From Arthrobacter sp. H20 (lineage in GTDB: Bacteria > Actinomycetota > Actinomycetes > Actinomycetales > Micrococcaceae), in the NCBI RefSeq assembly GCF_000520515.1, contig NZ_KI914759.1:104183-168182 (forward strand): a stretch of 64,000 bases of DNA, read 5' to 3'. Below are positions 31,738 through 39,338 of this stretch, in pieces; the first letter of the stretch is position 1, and each line of letters starts with the position of its first letter. Both the position numbers and the translations under genes were made by a program. The notes below the pieces were generated by a model. It did not search any database. It had not been told where the DNA came from and saw only the letters and a list, made by a program, of their open reading frames with translations.

Positions 31738-33042
31738 ATGTCCCGCATCACCTCAGTGCGCACTTCCGATGTGCGTTTCCCAACTTCCTTGGATCTGTCC
31801 GGGTCCGATGCCGTCAACGTCGATCCTGATTATTCGGCCGCCTATGTAGAAATCGCCACTGATGACGGTGAGCGCGGCTACGGTCTGGTCTTCACCTGTG
31901 GGCGGGGAAACGAGATCATTACCGCCGCCATGGACAGCTATGGGGCCCTGCTCATCGGGCAGAACACCGACGACTTGGTCAATAATCTCGGCGACGCTTC
32001 AAGACGTCTAATCCATGACTCGCAGATGCGCTGGCTTGGACCCGAAAAGGGCGTATCCCATATGGCGTGCGGCGGTCTGATCAACGCACTATGGGACATC
32101 CGGGCTCGACGGGAAAATAAGCCCCTGTGGCTCCTTCTGAGCGAGATGCCGGTCGATGAACTGGTCAGCGCAGTCGATTTCACCCATATTTCCAACGCCC
32201 TCACCCCGCAGGATGCCACCGACATCCTGCGGGGTGGGCAGGCCGGCAAAAAGGACCGGATTGCTGAGTTGAAGCAGAACGGATACCCCGCTTACACGAC
32301 CACTCCAGGATGGTTGGGTTACAGCGACGAGAAGCTTGTACGGTTGTCGAAGGAAGCAGTGGCCGATGGTTTCGGCATGATCAAGCTCAAGGTCGCCGGG
32401 AGTATTGCCGATGACCGGCGCCGTCTGTCGCTGGCGCGCGAGGCTGTCGGGCCCAACATTCGGATTGCCATCGATGCCAACCAGCGCTGGGAAGAGCAAG
32501 ACGCCATCGACTGGGTCAACCAACTGCAGGACTTCAACCCCTACTGGATCGAAGAACCGACCAGCACCGACGACATCCTGGCTCACGCTGCGATCCGCAA
32601 AGCGGTTCATCCGGTCAAGGTTGCCACCGGTGAAGCGGTCCAGAGCCGGATCATTTTCAAGCAGCTTCTGCAGGCCGGTTCAATCGACATCATGCAGATT
32701 GACTCGACCCGTGTGGCAGGTGTCAACGAGAACATCGCCAATCTCCTCCTCGCCGCAAAATTCGATACCCCCGTGTGTCCGCACGCGGGCGGCGTCGGCC
32801 TTTGCGAACTGGTGCAGCACTTCTCCTTCTTTGACTACGCGGCGATCACCGGTTCGATGGAGGACAGGGTCATCGAATTCGTTGATCATCTCCACGAGCA
32901 TTTTGCTGAGCCGGTCATTGTCACCGGTGGACGCTACCAGGCACCCAAACGCCCAGGAGTCGGAGCCGAGATGCTTGAAACCTCGACTGCACGGTGGAAC
33001 TTCCCGGGGGGCGCCGGCTGGCAGGACCTTAACGCCAGCTGA
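31738..33042 (+). CDS. L-fuconate dehydratase-like enolase-superfamily enzyme
   Basis: This 434-residue member of the mandelate racemase-like enolase superfamily resembles L-fuconate dehydratase (FucD/ENOSF1) along its length. Catalytic elements are the K-x-K pair in MIKLKVAG (K216, K218), metal ligands D247 in IDANQRW, E272 in YWIEEP and E299 in TGE, and the acid/base H349 in CPHAGGVGLCE. The reaction is loss of water from a sugar acid to give a 2-keto-3-deoxy acid, with L-fuconate the best-known substrate. FucD-type enzymes can also accept related acids such as D-arabinonate. AGGAG precedes the ATG. It is the committed step of the cluster. Confidence 0.88.
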   Translation: MSRITSVRTSDVRFPTSLDLSGSDAVNVDPDYSAAYVEIATDDGERGYGLVFTCGRGNEIITAAMDSYGALLIGQNTDDLVNNLGDASRRLIHDSQMRWLGPEKGVSHMACGGLINALWDIRARRENKPLWLLLSEMPVDELVSAVDFTHISNALTPQDATDILRGGQAGKKDRIAELKQNGYPAYTTTPGWLGYSDEKLVRLSKEAVADGFGMIKLKVAGSIADDRRRLSLAREAVGPNIRIAIDANQRWEEQDAIDWVNQLQDFNPYWIEEPTSTDDILAHAAIRKAVHPVKVATGEAVQSRIIFKQLLQAGSIDIMQIDSTRVAGVNENIANLLLAAKFDTPVCPHAGGVGLCELVQHFSFFDYAAITGSMEDRVIEFVDHLHEHFAEPVIVTGGRYQAPKRPGVGAEMLETSTARWNFPGGAGWQDLNAS

Positions 33043-33069
33043 TCCGCCGTCCAACCAGAAAGGATTAAC

Positions 33070-34569
33070 ATGACCCCCAGTACATTTACCCTCGCCACCA
33101 CAGCCGAGGAAGTAGCTGTAGCAGCGCAAACCGCACACCGTGCTTTCCTAGAGATTGCTGCCGAACCTCCTGCGGTGCGATCGAGCAGGCTGAACGTCAT
33201 CGCGGCAGCCCTGCGCGCTCACGCACCCGAACTCATCGCGCTTGGGCATGCAGACACTCATCTGGCCGAGGCACGTCTGCAGGGCGAGCTCAACCGGACA
33301 GCGTTCCAGCTCGACCTTTTCGCGAACGAGGTCCTCGCAGGAATTCCTCTGGACGCCACCGTTGATCACGCCGATCCTAGCTGGGGCATGGGGCCGCGAC
33401 CCGACATCAGGCGGGTCAACATTCCGCTGGGGGTCGTAGGCGTCTTCGGTGCTTCCAATTTCCCTTTCGCGTTCAGCGTGATGGGCGGGGACTCCGCCGC
33501 GGCACTCGCAGCAGGGTGCGCCGTCCTTCACAAGATTCACAGCGGTCACCGCAAGCTTGCCCTGCGTACGGCAGAGATTGTCGCTGAAGCCCTTGGCGAG
33601 GCCGGTAGCCCCGATGGCTTATTTGCAGTCGTTGACGGCCGGGCTGCTGCTGAAGCCCTGGTGGACCATCCGTTCGTGAAGGCAATTGGCTTCACCGGAT
33701 CAACTGCCGGTGGACGGGCACTGTTCAACCGCGCCAGTGCCCGACCCGAACCAATACCGTTCTACGGTGAGCTCGGAAGCATCAACCCGGTCTTCGTGCT
33801 CCCCAGCGCGTGGGAAAGCCGCTCGGAATCAATTCTCTCCGGATACGCTGCATCGTTTACTGCTGGCATGGGCCAATTCTGCACCAAGCCCGGTGTCCTC
33901 TTTGTGCCGGATTCCCTTGTGGGTGATCAAATTCGCGGGGTGCTTGAACCGATTCTGGAGCAAGCTTCACTGGCTGAGCTACTGACCCCCGGTCTCCGAG
34001 AATCCTTCGGCACCGCCCGGGACGATGTAGCCGCTATGGAGGGCGTCGACGCTCTGGTCTCCGGGTCCGACGATCAGGTGCCCGCTCCAACGGTGCTGAT
34101 CACCGATGCCGCAGCGGTCACACGGAATCCCGAAGTCCTCCGCCACGAAATGTTCGGACCGGCCTCGCTGGTGGTCCGATACCGCAGGGCTGAAGACCTC
34201 CCCGGCCTTGCGTCACTGATGGAAGGCCAACTGACCGCTTCTATCCACGCAGACGAGGCAGACGACGCTTCACTTCTCCTCGACACCTTGACAGGCATCG
34301 CTGGCAGGGTGCTGTGGAACGGCTGGCCGACAGGAGTTACCGTCTCCTACGCGCAGCAGCACGGTGGTCCCTACCCTGCCACAACCTCGAATACCACCTC
34401 GGTGGGGACTGCGGCGATCGGGCGCTTCACCCGCCCGGTGGCATACCAGGATGTTCCTGACCCGCAGCTTCCGGCGTCCCTTCAGGACGCGAACCCCTAT
34501 CGCATCAGTCGCCGCGTCGACGGGGTCTTCGAGGCTGCGGAATTCGGTACGAGAGAGGTCATAGGATGA
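33070..34569 (+). CDS. NADP-type aldehyde dehydrogenase, 2-oxoglutarate semialdehyde dehydrogenase-like
   Basis: This 499-residue ALDH belongs to the group annotated as aldehyde dehydrogenase (NADP+) / 2,5-dioxovalerate dehydrogenase. N130 (GASNFPFAFSVMGGD), E234 (FYGELGSINPVF) and C271 (GMGQFCTKPGVL) are the catalytic residues, and the VLHKIHSGH segment replaces the usual KPS loop. In Weimberg-type pentose pathways this enzyme oxidises 2-oxoglutarate semialdehyde to 2-oxoglutarate. Its stop overlaps the next gene by 4 bp, coupling it to a FAH-fold protein of the kind that makes that semialdehyde. This is good evidence for a 2-oxoglutarate-forming branch in the cluster. Confidence 0.88.
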   Translation: MTPSTFTLATTAEEVAVAAQTAHRAFLEIAAEPPAVRSSRLNVIAAALRAHAPELIALGHADTHLAEARLQGELNRTAFQLDLFANEVLAGIPLDATVDHADPSWGMGPRPDIRRVNIPLGVVGVFGASNFPFAFSVMGGDSAAALAAGCAVLHKIHSGHRKLALRTAEIVAEALGEAGSPDGLFAVVDGRAAAEALVDHPFVKAIGFTGSTAGGRALFNRASARPEPIPFYGELGSINPVFVLPSAWESRSESILSGYAASFTAGMGQFCTKPGVLFVPDSLVGDQIRGVLEPILEQASLAELLTPGLRESFGTARDDVAAMEGVDALVSGSDDQVPAPTVLITDAAAVTRNPEVLRHEMFGPASLVVRYRRAEDLPGLASLMEGQLTASIHADEADDASLLLDTLTGIAGRVLWNGWPTGVTVSYAQQHGGPYPATTSNTTSVGTAAIGRFTRPVAYQDVPDPQLPASLQDANPYRISRRVDGVFEAAEFGTREVIG

Positions 34570-35759
34570 GCCATCTGCTCCCGGAGGACGCTGTTGGTGC
34601 GGTGTTGGTCGGACGGATCTGGGACCCCGCGACAGCGGGGCCTCGACCCGTCCTGGTCGACGGCGATACGTTGATTGACTTGTTCGACCAGTTTGCCACT
34701 ATGTCGGAGCTGCTCAACACCGAAAACCACGTTGTGCTGCTCGACCAGCTCCGCGCCACAACTGCCCGCCGATGGGACCTCGATGAAATTGCCGGTGGCA
34801 CCTTCAGGGTCGATGACGCTCCCGCCATCGACCGCGATGCTCCGCATCTGCTCCCGCCGGTGGACCTGCAGGCGTTGAAAGCGTGCGGTGTCACCTTCGT
34901 TGACAGCCTGATCGAGCGGGTCATTGAGGAACGCTGTGCCGGCGACTTCACCCTCGCCGAGCAGACCCGTTCCCAGGTGCTTGACGCTCTTGGCGGCAGC
35001 CTTACCGGGGTCCGTCCCGGTTCCGACGAAGCTGCCCGCGTCAAAGAGGTACTTGTGCGTGAAGGTTTCTGGTCACAATACCTTGAGGTCGGAATTGGAC
35101 CGGATCCGGAGGTCTTCACCAAAGGGCCGGTCCTATCCGCAGTCGGCACAGGTTCACGCATCGGCATTCCGCCGTTCTCATCATGGAATAATCCGGAGCC
35201 GGAGCTGGTGCTGGTGGTGGACAATCGAGGCCGCATCAAGGGCTGCACGCTGGGCAACGATGTCAATCTTCGTGATGTCGAAGGCCGCAGCGCGCTGCTC
35301 CTGGGGATGGCTAAGGACAACAACGGGTCAACTGCACTTGGACCCTTCATCAGGTTATTCAACGATTCCTACACGATTGATCATGCTCGCCAGGAGACAA
35401 TTCGTCTCACCGTCCGGGGGGCTGATGGGTTCGTGTTGAATGGCACTAACAGCGTCCAGCGGTTAAGCCGTTCCTTTGAAGAACTTGTTGGAGCTGCGTA
35501 CGGTCGTCACCACCAATACCCGGATGGTTTCATCCTTTTCACGGGAACGCTTTTCGCCCCGAACCAGGACCGCGACGCGCCGGGCATGGGATTCACCCAC
35601 AAGACCGGGGATGTAGTGGAGATCGGTAGTGCTCGGCTGGGTACACTGACCAACATGGTGGTACCTACAGAAGATCTTGAACCCTGGGAGTTCGGCATTG
35701 GCGCCCATATGCGCTACCTCCTTGACCAGCGGCAGCCTGTGCTGGACGGTCGACAATGA
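34566..35759 (+). CDS. FAH-family protein, 2-keto-3-deoxy-pentonate dehydratase-like (XylX/KdaD type)
   Basis: This 397-residue protein is longer than hydrolytic FAH enzymes and matches the group that includes Caulobacter XylX and archaeal KdaD. After an N-terminal domain, the FAH core shows VTFVDSLIERV, the metal-binding PEPELVLVVD (E-x-E) and LGNDVNLRDVEGRSALLLGMAKDNNGSTALGPF. These enzymes dehydrate 2-keto-3-deoxy-pentonates to 2-oxoglutarate semialdehyde. It is translationally coupled on both sides (ATGA overlaps) with the semialdehyde dehydrogenase upstream and the GntR regulator downstream. Assignment within FAH is from length, motifs and neighbours. Confidence 0.78.
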   Translation: MSHLLPEDAVGAVLVGRIWDPATAGPRPVLVDGDTLIDLFDQFATMSELLNTENHVVLLDQLRATTARRWDLDEIAGGTFRVDDAPAIDRDAPHLLPPVDLQALKACGVTFVDSLIERVIEERCAGDFTLAEQTRSQVLDALGGSLTGVRPGSDEAARVKEVLVREGFWSQYLEVGIGPDPEVFTKGPVLSAVGTGSRIGIPPFSSWNNPEPELVLVVDNRGRIKGCTLGNDVNLRDVEGRSALLLGMAKDNNGSTALGPFIRLFNDSYTIDHARQETIRLTVRGADGFVLNGTNSVQRLSRSFEELVGAAYGRHHQYPDGFILFTGTLFAPNQDRDAPGMGFTHKTGDVVEIGSARLGTLTNMVVPTEDLEPWEFGIGAHMRYLLDQRQPVLDGRQ

Positions 35760-36469
35760 CTGAAACGTTAGCGCGCGACTTCGAGCACCGGGGCAGGTCC
35801 GGCGCTGAGGTCTATTGGACACTGCGTGCAAAGATTCTTGATTTGCAGCTGCCCCCGGACGCGAAAGTCAATATCGATGCTTTGGTTCGTGAACTTGGCG
35901 TTTCGCAGACACCAATCCGCGAGGCGCTAAGCCAGCTCGAAGGGGACCGGCTAATTGTCAAGACTCCAGGCAAGGGGTACCGGACCACGGCGCTTCTGGG
36001 CACGACTGAACTGCGTGAGCTATTCGAATTCCGTCTTCTCATCGAACCGTGGGCAGCGCGGGCGGCAGCAGTGAACCGACTCAGTAATCCTTCCCGGTTT
36101 CTCACTGCTTCGCTTGATGACTTCGAGTCGGGCACAGCCGAGCACACTGCCGTCCGACATCAGCTAGTAGCCCACGACACTGTTTTTCATGACCGGATCC
36201 TATCGGCCAGCAGCAACGAGTTTGCTCTGCACGCGTACCGGGCAACGCACTGCCACCTTCACCTTTTCCGGCTGCATCCCGCCGATTATCAGGGGACCAG
36301 CACCGTCGAGGAGCACCGTCGGATTGTCGACGCTATCGCCGCGTGTGACCCAGATGCTGCTGAGGAAGCGATGCATCGACATCTCATTGACGCCTACCAC
36401 CGCTTTGCCGAGGCATTCACCCAGGAGGAATCGGGATTGCGGCTGCCGCACCCAGCCAATCTCTGCTGA
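35756..36469 (+). CDS. GntR-family regulator, FadR/FCD subgroup
   Basis: This 237-residue protein has an N-terminal winged helix (about 20-85, VNIDALVRELGVSQTPIREALSQLEGDRLIVKTPGKGY) and a C-terminal all-helical FCD domain (about 95-225). Asp/His residues in HQLVAHDTVFHDRILSASSNEF, and later in EEHRRIVDAI and HRHLIDAYHRF, probably bind a metal and a carboxylate ligand. Overlap with the FAH-family gene puts it inside the operon. It is the likely pathway-specific repressor, relieved by a sugar acid or 2-keto-3-deoxy acid. Candidate targets are the stacked palindromes at 27585-27647. Confidence 0.9.
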   Translation: MTETLARDFEHRGRSGAEVYWTLRAKILDLQLPPDAKVNIDALVRELGVSQTPIREALSQLEGDRLIVKTPGKGYRTTALLGTTELRELFEFRLLIEPWAARAAAVNRLSNPSRFLTASLDDFESGTAEHTAVRHQLVAHDTVFHDRILSASSNEFALHAYRATHCHLHLFRLHPADYQGTSTVEEHRRIVDAIAACDPDAAEEAMHRHLIDAYHRFAEAFTQEESGLRLPHPANLC

Positions 36470-36497
36470 AGCTCTCCGCTAACGAACAAGGACTAAA

Positions 36498-37253
36498 ATG
36501 ACAGATTCTTTTGAGGGCATCCGCGCCCTGGTCACCGGCGGCGCTTCTGGGATTGGCGCTGCAGTGACTGCTGCGTTGACCGCGCGCGGAGCACACGTGG
36601 CGGTGCTTGATATCCGGCCCGATGGTCTACCGCCTGGTGTTGTCGGCTACACCTGTGACATCGGCAATAGTCAGTCTGTTGATGAAGCAGTCGCTGCTGC
36701 AGCGCTGGAATTGGGGGGGATCGACGTCGTTATCAACAATGCAGGAGTTGGAGCGGCCGGGAGCGTGGCAGATAACGACGACGACGAATGGCTCAGGGTG
36801 CTCAACATCAACGTGGTCGGAATTGCAAGGGTGTCGAGGGCAGCTCTGCCCCACCTGCGAGAATCCCGTTGCCCAGCGATCGTGAACACCTCGTCTGTCG
36901 CAGCCACCCATGGTCTTCCACAGCGTGCCCTGTACTCGGCAAGCAAGGGTGCTGTGTCAGCGCTGACCCGCGCCATGGCAGCCGACCATATGCGGGAGCG
37001 CATACGCGTGAACTGCGTCAATCCCGGTACGGCTGACACGCCGTGGGTCGCCAGGCTCCTCGACGCCGCAGATGATCCGTCGGCCGAGCGCCAGGCGCTG
37101 GAGGCTCGCCAACCCCACGGTCGGCTGGTATCTGCTGGCGAAGTAGCCCAATCGGTTTTGTTCCTGGCGGATCCCGCCAATGGATCGACCACTGGCACCT
37201 CTCTGGCAGTTGATGGCGGTATGCATAGCCTGCTGCTGCGGCCTGACGCTTAA
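36498..37253 (+). CDS. SDR dehydrogenase, 2-keto-3-deoxy-L-fuconate dehydrogenase-like
   Basis: This 251-residue classical short-chain dehydrogenase has the cofactor motif VTGGASGIGAAV (about 12-23), NNAGVGAAG, the catalytic Ser in NTSSVAATHG and Tyr/Lys in YSASKGAV (about 154-161), plus the C-terminal GTSLAVDGGM. Between a FucD-like dehydratase and a diketo-acid-type FAH hydrolase, the natural role is NAD-dependent oxidation of 2-keto-3-deoxy-L-fuconate to the 2,4-diketo acid. AAGGA sits 5 nt before the ATG. Substrate assignment is by context; SDR sequence alone does not define it. Confidence 0.82.
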   Translation: MTDSFEGIRALVTGGASGIGAAVTAALTARGAHVAVLDIRPDGLPPGVVGYTCDIGNSQSVDEAVAAAALELGGIDVVINNAGVGAAGSVADNDDDEWLRVLNINVVGIARVSRAALPHLRESRCPAIVNTSSVAATHGLPQRALYSASKGAVSALTRAMAADHMRERIRVNCVNPGTADTPWVARLLDAADDPSAERQALEARQPHGRLVSAGEVAQSVLFLADPANGSTTGTSLAVDGGMHSLLLRPDA

Positions 37254-37290
37254 AAATTCGTTGACGACTAAAACTAGAAGGAGTCCCAAG

Positions 37291-38142
37291 ATGGAACTGA
37301 TGCGACTAGGCGAGCCCGGACGGGAAATCCCGGCGGTGCGCCAGGACGGGGAAACCTATGACCTCCGCGGACTTACCGCCGACATTACCGGCGTGTTCCT
37401 CGGGAAGGAGGGCATCGGCCAGGTGCGTAGCGCATTGGCTGCCGGCACTCTTCCCACACTGGAGCGTGCCGCAACCATGCGGGTCGGAGCTCCGCTGACG
37501 GATATCGGTGCCGTCGTCTGCGTGGGCCAGAACTATGCGGCGCACGCTGCCGAGACCGGCGACCAGCCGCCCAAGGCCCCAATCATCTTCTTCAAACATC
37601 CCAATACGGTCGTCGGGCCGAACGACGACGTCGTCATCCCGCCGGGCGCGCAGAAGGTTGATTGGGAGGTGGAGCTTGCCGTGGTCATCGGCAAGCGGGC
37701 GTCCTATCTTTCGGGCGTCGACGAGGCCCTCGACTGCATCGCCGGGTTCACGATCAGCAATGATGTCTCGGAACGCGACTACCAGATCGGGCATTCGGGC
37801 GGTCAGTGGTCCAAGGGCAAGTGCGCGCCGACCTTCAACCCGATCGGACCAGCCTTGGTGCCGGCCTCTGACGTGTCAGATCCGCAGACACTCCGGCTCT
37901 ATTCAACGGTCAACGGCGACTCCAGACAGGATTCCACGACAGCTGACATGGTGTTCAGCGTCGCCGAGATCATTCACAACCTCTCCCAGTACATGGCTCT
38001 CGATCCCGGAGACGTGGTGAACACCGGCACTCCCGAGGGTGTTGCCCTGTCCGGCCGTTTCCCCTATCTGGCTTCCGGAGACATCATGACGATCGGCATT
38101 GAGGGTCTGGGGGAGCAGCGCCAACGCGTCGTCGGGTCCTGA
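37291..38142 (+). CDS. FAH-family hydrolase, 2,4-diketo-3-deoxy-L-fuconate hydrolase-like
   Basis: This protein has 283 residues from ATG 37291, chosen because AGAAGGAG is 7 nt upstream; the frame is open back into the SDR gene but without such a site. FAH core motifs are VGQNYAAHAAETG (about 72-84), the metal ligands in VDWEVELAVVIGK (E-x-E, about 124-136), NDVSERDYQ, and GDVVNTGTPEGV. Short FAH enzymes of this kind cleave acyl-pyruvates. In the non-phosphorylating L-fucose route the product pair is pyruvate and L-lactate. It is the last gene of the cluster, 5 bp before the second palindromic repeat. Confidence 0.85.
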   Translation: MELMRLGEPGREIPAVRQDGETYDLRGLTADITGVFLGKEGIGQVRSALAAGTLPTLERAATMRVGAPLTDIGAVVCVGQNYAAHAAETGDQPPKAPIIFFKHPNTVVGPNDDVVIPPGAQKVDWEVELAVVIGKRASYLSGVDEALDCIAGFTISNDVSERDYQIGHSGGQWSKGKCAPTFNPIGPALVPASDVSDPQTLRLYSTVNGDSRQDSTTADMVFSVAEIIHNLSQYMALDPGDVVNTGTPEGVALSGRFPYLASGDIMTIGIEGLGEQRQRVVGS

Positions 38143-38147
38143 CCGGA

Positions 38148-38247
38148 GCAGGTTTCCCCAGGTTCTGGGACTCATTTGGCGTGTTAGGGCCCAACACGCC
38201 GTTAATCTGACCGATTCTGGCTCAGTACCTGGGGAAACCTGCACGCC
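38148..38247 (+). repeat. ~100-bp palindromic repeat, copy 2
   Basis: Perfect 16-bp outer arms GCAGGTTTCCCCAGGT (38148-38163) and ACCTGGGGAAACCTGC (38227-38242) surround an inner near-perfect palindrome GGCGTGTT-a-GGGCCC-AACACGCC (38178-38200). It fills the gap between the FAH hydrolase stop and the converging DUF559 gene. The same CACGCC tail and an AGCGGA motif follow here and after copy 1. Confidence 0.9.
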
Positions 38248-38248
38248 G

Positions 38249-39073
38249 TCAGCGGATCGCCCGGCCGGAGAGGACCTGACGGACCTCCCGGAGGACCTCG
38301 GCCGGGTGGAACATGATGTCCTCGTAGCTGTAGCGCAGGACCAGATATCCGCCCGCGATGGTCGAGTTGTTCCGTCGGAGGTCCCGCCGGAGTGCTCGCC
38401 GGTCTGAATGGTAGGCAGCGCCGTCCACCTCAATGACCAGGAAGCCCTCCAGGAGAAAATCCACCCTGCCGACGCCGGCCAGCTGGACCTGAGTTTCGAC
38501 GTGAAATCCGGCGCCCCGGAACAAGACCCGTGCCACGACTTCGAGGGGAGACTCGGCGGAACATGTCACTAGGCCCAGCGCCGCGCGGGCCGGGGCGTTG
38601 CGGTCGCCGGGTAGTCGATCCAGGAGAAAGCTGCGGATCGTGTCGCCCCGACGAAGTGAACTTTCGACCATGACTGCTGCCTCCAGCGGCGGAAGGCAGC
38701 GCAGGGCATGAATCAGGACATCCACCACGCCCACCAGCGGCGCCCGCGGATGGACCGGGACGGTGCGCTCACGGTGATTGGTGAAACCCGTACCGTGCCC
38801 ATGGTTGCAGCTCAGGTGTAGTCTGCTCGCTGGGTAGAGAGACCACAGGCCGTAGACCTTCGCGGCCGATAGGCAAGTGAGAAGTCCGTTGTTGAGGATC
38901 GCGGCAACGTAGTCCGGCGGCGCGTCAGGCAGTGCAACAACTCCCGTGCGGAGTCTGACCATCTCGCCCAGCGCTAGATGGCGGTTGAGCTGTCGTCGAC
39001 TTACCCCGCACTGCAGTACCTCCCGGGTGCGCGCTACCGATCCCAGCCCCCGCAGGGTGTTGACTGCATCCAT
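38249..39073 (-). CDS. AbiEi-like N-terminus fused to DUF559 (Vsr-like nuclease fold) protein
   Basis: This 274-residue protein has an N-terminal winged-helix/AbiEi-like part (TREVLQCGVSRRQLNRHLALGEMVRLRTGVVALPD, about 16-50). A C-terminal DUF559 domain (about 175-270) carries the PD-(D/E)XK-type core VDFLLEGFLVIEVDG (D205, E215, D217) and later YHSD and LRYSYEDI, as in very-short-patch-repair-like nucleases. Stand-alone members are common in actinobacteria and their role is not known. Here the gene is bracketed by two copies of the palindromic repeat, 1 bp past its stop and about 119 bp before its start. No cognate AbiEii-type toxin gene is adjacent. Confidence 0.8.
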   Translation of the reverse strand: MDAVNTLRGLGSVARTREVLQCGVSRRQLNRHLALGEMVRLRTGVVALPDAPPDYVAAILNNGLLTCLSAAKVYGLWSLYPASRLHLSCNHGHGTGFTNHRERTVPVHPRAPLVGVVDVLIHALRCLPPLEAAVMVESSLRRGDTIRSFLLDRLPGDRNAPARAALGLVTCSAESPLEVVARVLFRGAGFHVETQVQLAGVGRVDFLLEGFLVIEVDGAAYHSDRRALRRDLRRNNSTIAGGYLVLRYSYEDIMFHPAEVLREVRQVLSGRAIR

Positions 39074-39191
39074 GAAGCCAGTGCAACTGATCCAGGCTGC
39101 AGGTGAGCGCCGGTACTACCGGTTTGTGGGCAACCGCAGCGGTCGATGGCCTGTGGAGGGAAGGGGGGAGGGTGCATTCACAGCCGAGGGT

Positions 39192-39293
39192 GTGCAGGTT
39201 TCCCCAGGTTCTAGCCGACCCGGCGCGTGTCGGTGGGCAACACGCCGTCGAACTGGGCCTTTGGGGCGGAGAACCTGGGGAGACTTGCACGCC
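39192..39293 (+). repeat. ~100-bp palindromic repeat, copy 3
   Basis: Outer arms start GTGCAGGTTTCCCCAGGTTC (39192 on) and end at GGGGAGACTTGCAC (to 39290); the 21-nt arms pair at 19 positions. The inner pair is GCGTGT (39225-39230) and ACACGC (39240-39245). Orientation and the central ACACGCC match copies 1 and 2. It lies between the divergent-side end of the DUF559 gene and the polyprenyl synthase stop. Confidence 0.87.
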
Positions 39294-39338
39294 GAACTGA
39301 ACCGAACAGGGCTGAACAGGGCTGAAGCGGGGAAGGGC

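Noticed and set aside
38249-39073. Complete type IV AbiE toxin-antitoxin system
   Set aside because: Only an AbiEi-like N-terminus is present and it is fused to DUF559. No AbiEii nucleotidyltransferase gene is adjacent.
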